Shown: piece after piece, positions 14,721 through 16,535 of the stretch
Layout of the letters: each line of letters begins with the position of its first letter
How positions within the stretch are numbered: the stretch's first letter is position 1
NCBI GenBank assembly: GCA_963693635.1
Contig: CAVOBC010000067.1
Coordinates: 1 to 16,535 of the forward strand
Length of the DNA stretch: 16,535 nt
Reading direction: 5' to 3'
Source: CAVOBC01 sp963693635
Lineage (GTDB): Bacteria; Pseudomonadota; Gammaproteobacteria; Pseudomonadales; Azotimanducaceae
Program-made: the position numbers and the translations under genes
Notes under the pieces: generated by a model
Seen by the model: the letters and a program-made list of their open reading frames with translations, nothing else
Told to the model about the DNA's origin: nothing
The model's database searches: none

Positions 14721-14945
14721 CCGGGTCATCAGCACCAGGCGCGCCCGCAGCGAAGTGTGAACGCCCCGGCGAGGTTTAGCCGAGAGCTTCGGCTCGGCAC
14801 TGCGCGGGCGTGAGTCGATTATTGATTGCAAAATCGTCCAGAGGTCTCCAACTCGACTCAAGACATGGCCTGGACTCAGTCATGGACCGGGACTCAGTCC
14901 ATGAACCCGGACGCAACAGTGAACAAGAAGGGGGACGGAAACGAG
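14721..14945. other. 225-bp intergenic region with two small hairpins
   Basis: This lies between the 3' ends of the decayed TPR gene and the convergent minus-strand gene. It contains AGCCGA/TCGGCT around GAGCT (14778-14794) and CATGGAC/GTCCATG around nine bases (14881-14903). Neither is followed by a T-run, so factor-independent termination is doubtful. No coding frame is convincing. Confidence 0.45.
14872..14903. repeat. direct repeat GGACTCAGTC x2 overlapping an inverted repeat
   Basis: GGACTCAGTC occurs at 14872-14881 and 14890-14899, 18 bp apart. Each contains the near-palindrome GACT-C-AGTC. The inverted pair CATGGAC (14881-14887) and GTCCATG (14897-14903) overlaps the second copy. The site lies 42 bases beyond the stop of the minus-strand gene. 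Confidence 0.5.
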
Positions 14946-15806
14946 CTAGGATGAGTTAAGCACTTTGCACTTGCGCCGGCTCTTGGCGCCTACGACATCC
15001 TTCTCGCAGGCGATCCTACGCCCGTCGACAGGCCGATTGGCGGGCCCTTTCACGCGGACCTGTTTGCCAAAGAACGAGCGCTTTTCGGCGACTTCTACCT
15101 CGTCGCCCTCGGAAATCCCCGCATGCGTTGCCCGATCAAGCTCATACAGGTAAACGCCGTCAATCACGATGAGCTGACCGCCCAGCATCAGCATCCGTGA
15201 GGCCGTCACAGAACCCGAAAAGCGCACCGGCAGGTCGTAGTTGACCTCAGCCGACGTGTTGATCGTTGCAACCTTGACCGGCGGTGACTTGGCATCAGCA
15301 CGCGTCCCGGACTGTCGCCCAAGAATCCGGCTGATCATCCCCGGCTTGTCATCGTCATCATCTTTTGCCGATTTGTCCGCGTCCTTGTCTTCACGCGTTA
15401 ACAGTCGCTTCAGAAAGCCCGGTTCTTCCTCCTCCCCAGCACCCCTGCCGTCAGCCGTAACGACGACCTCTTGTTCTTCCGCAACTTCGGGCGCAACTTC
15501 GGCCGCAGCACGCGTACGCGCTTCTGACTCACGCCGTGACCGGGTGACGACCGCTTGTTGCTCCACGTCTTTGTCGCGGCGGGCTCGCTCCGCGGGCGTT
15601 ACCTCCCGCTCCATCGCAGTGCGAAAGCAATCCTGACGTCGGTCGGCCTCGTCAATAGCCGAGCAGCTCATCACCATCCAGCACATCGCCTGCTGCGAGG
15701 CCGGCAGCTCGCCACAATTGGATTCTGCGGCGGACGCCGGCAGTTCGGTGAGGGCCGTCATTGCGGTGAGGGCCGTCGCAAATGCCACCAATCGAAGTTG
15801 CTTCAA
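14946..15806 (-). CDS. orphan exported protein with charged central region
   Basis: I do not recognise this 286-residue protein. A Sec signal peptide spans residues 1-26 or 27 (KQLR, hydrophobic core, cleavage near PASA-AE). A short cysteine-rich section follows (Cys31, 42, 48 and 60), then a long charged region (about 65-175) rich in Glu, Asp, Arg and Lys with a run of five Asp. A more ordered C-terminal part (about 180-286) has strands (VNYDLPVRFSG, MLMLGGQLIVIDGVYLYEL, ISEGDEVEVAEKR, KQVRVKG) and two last cysteines (Cys267 and 280). The start is TTG at 15804-15806, supported by AAGGA 6 bases upstream and by the immediate signal peptide. A periplasmic location is likely. No enzyme motif is seen; a small beta-barrel binding domain is possible. 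Confidence 0.75.
   Translation of the reverse strand: MKQLRLVAFATALTAMTALTELPASAAESNCGELPASQQAMCWMVMSCSAIDEADRRQDCFRTAMEREVTPAERARRDKDVEQQAVVTRSRRESEARTRAAAEVAPEVAEEQEVVVTADGRGAGEEEEPGFLKRLLTREDKDADKSAKDDDDDKPGMISRILGRQSGTRADAKSPPVKVATINTSAEVNYDLPVRFSGSVTASRMLMLGGQLIVIDGVYLYELDRATHAGISEGDEVEVAEKRSFFGKQVRVKGPANRPVDGRRIACEKDVVGAKSRRKCKVLNSS
15746..15777. repeat. 14-bp direct repeat inside the signal-peptide coding region
   Basis: CGGTGAGGGCCGTC occurs at 15746-15759 and 15764-15777, with a period of 18 bp. On the minus strand it encodes TALTAM-TALTEL, so the hydrophobic core seems to have grown by duplication of six codons. Confidence 0.65.
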
Positions 15807-15812
15807 GGGGAT

Positions 15813-15817
15813 TCCTT
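15813..15817 (-). promoter_or_regulatory. ribosome binding site supporting a TTG start
   Basis: AAGGA on the complement lies 6 bases before the TTG at 15804-15806. No ATG or GTG in a comparable position starts the same frame ahead of the signal peptide. Confidence 0.6.
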
Positions 15818-15870
15818 ATTGTTGTCTTGTCGATGTCTGAACTTACACACGGTTGAATCTGCACGCGAGG

Positions 15871-15902
15871 TGACACGGGAGCTAAACCCGTCTGACACGG
15901 GA
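15871..15902. promoter_or_regulatory. direct repeats TGACACGGGA, 22 bp apart, possible regulator site
   Basis: Two perfect 10-bp copies lie two helical turns apart in the divergent promoter region, with a third, inverted 8-bp copy near 16004. The spacing suits binding of a dimeric regulator on one DNA face; this is inference. Confidence 0.3.
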
Positions 15903-16143
15903 CGACAGAGGCACGGACGGACGGTACTACAAATGGGCGGACTGAAAAACCGATCGGCAGCAACGACCCACTACCAGTTTCACCCATGGGCGTCCGTTGT
16001 CCACCCGTGTCGCTTGCTCTCGTGAGACAGGCAGGCGTGTCCAAAGTTCACGTCACCGCGAATCAGAACCTGCAAAGGGAGCTCGCCGCACGGGAGCCCG
16101 CCGGTCTTGTAGACTTGCAGCCCGACGAAACAACTGCGCCCGC

Positions 16144-16535
16144 ATGACCACCCCTCGCAAAATCGCCGTCATCACGACCTCGCGCGCGGAATACGGCCAT
16201 CTCTTCTGGCCAATGCGCGAGATCGACAGCGCTCCGGACCTCGATCTGCAACTCATCGTCGCCGGTGCTCACTTGCACGACACCTTCGGCCAGACCGCAG
16301 ACCTGATCGAGGCCGACGGGTTCAGCATCAGTGCGCGCCTCGAATGTCTTGATCCCGAAGACTCAGGTGCCGGGATGGCAAACACGATAGGCAACCTCAC
16401 GTCGGGAGTCACGCCGATCTTGACGCAGCTTCAGCCGGACATCCTTCTGATCATCGCCGACCGCTACGAGATGCTGGCTCCGGCATCCGCAGCTCTCGCA
16501 ATGCGGATTCCAATCGCTCACATCGAAGGTGGCGA
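16144..16535 (+). CDS. neuC: UDP-N-acetylglucosamine 2-epimerase, NeuC type (hydrolysing), 5' part
   Basis: This frame starts at the ATG at 16144 and runs off the right edge after about 130 residues. The N-terminal Rossmann-like domain is diagnostic of the NeuC/LegG branch of UDP-GlcNAc 2-epimerases: KIAVITTSRAEYGHLFWPM (nucleotide-binding start), LQLIVAGAHLHDTFGQT, then PDILLIIADRYEMLAPASAA and IPIAHIEGGE. Such enzymes release UDP and produce ManNAc or a related 2-epimer, the first committed step to sialic, legionaminic or similar nonulosonic acids for surface glycans. The gene symbol is provisional: NeuC and LegG cannot be separated from the N-terminus, and the partner synthase genes would lie outside the window. 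No clear ribosome binding site is seen before the ATG. It is probably the first gene of a surface-sugar operon. Confidence 0.87.
   Translation, partial: MTTPRKIAVITTSRAEYGHLFWPMREIDSAPDLDLQLIVAGAHLHDTFGQTADLIEADGFSISARLECLDPEDSGAGMANTIGNLTSGVTPILTQLQPDILLIIADRYEMLAPASAALAMRIPIAHIEGG

Larger units (their letters stand above)
15807..16143. other. 337-bp divergent intergenic region
   Basis: This separates the minus-strand exported protein from the plus-strand epimerase and should hold both promoters, though no clear -35/-10 pair is visible. It contains TGACACGGGA at 15871-15880 and 15893-15902, and the same core GACACGGG inverted at about 16004-16011. ACGGG/CCCGT (15875-15891) could form a small hairpin. 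No gene is supported. Confidence 0.5.

Noticed and set aside
14778..14794. Hairpin AGCCGA/TCGGCT as an intrinsic terminator
   Set aside because: The stem is only 6 bp and no T-run follows on either strand.
15652..16044. 130-codon minus-strand frame overlapping the start of the exported charged protein
   Set aside because: It conflicts with the frame that has a signal peptide and ribosome binding site, and shows no domain pattern.

Overview
The window comes from a high-GC Gram-negative bacterium, most likely a proteobacterium. The evidence is an outer-membrane-type lipoprotein signal, several Sec signal peptides, a membrane-anchored multihaem cytochrome c, a proteobacterial-style acyl-CoA dehydrogenase and a NeuC-type sugar-nucleotide epimerase. 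I cannot place it to genus from sequence alone. No rRNA, tRNA, CRISPR array, transposase or integrase is visible.

Layout. (1) Positions 1-1614, minus strand: a nitrilase-superfamily amidohydrolase followed, with an 8-bp overlap, by an alpha/beta-hydrolase that runs off the left edge. (2) 1820-2937, plus strand: a small membrane-anchored protein, probably of the split-barrel (PNPOx-like) fold, then a short unrecognised reading frame that runs into a GNAT acetyltransferase broken by an in-frame TGA. (3) 3189-11066, plus strand: the centre of the window, three large intact genes filling 7.9 kb. They encode a lipoprotein with TPR, FG-GAP/VCBS, ASPIC/UnbV and C-terminal domains; a five-helix membrane protein with five c-type haem motifs and C-terminal TPRs; and a membrane-anchored FG-GAP/VCBS protein with a C-terminal ASPIC/UnbV (CRTAC1-like) domain. 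(4) 11076-12278, minus strand: an acyl-CoA dehydrogenase ending 9 bp from the end of the cassette. (5) 12501-14720, plus strand: two consecutive decayed genes, a TMEM175/DUF1211-type channel with an amber codon and an apparent internal deletion, and a signal-peptide TPR protein with one amber codon and four reading-frame changes. (6) 14946-15806, minus strand: an orphan exported charged protein starting at TTG. (7) 15807-16143: a 337-bp divergent intergenic region with a repeated 8-mer. (8) From 16144 to the right edge, plus strand: the start of a UDP-GlcNAc 2-epimerase (NeuC type), probably the first gene of a surface-sugar locus.

How the parts may work together. The three-gene cassette is the best candidate for an undescribed system. 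Its products are predicted to face the periplasm or sit on the outer membrane: an inner-membrane electron-transfer module with two His pairs in helices (possible b haems) followed by five c haems, plus two Asp-rich beta-propeller-like ASPIC proteins, one anchored to each membrane. TPR domains occur in the first two. This suggests an envelope-spanning redox complex. The electron donor, acceptor and biological role cannot be read from the sequence. The other genes look like ordinary accessory metabolism, with signs of ongoing gene loss on both sides of the cassette.
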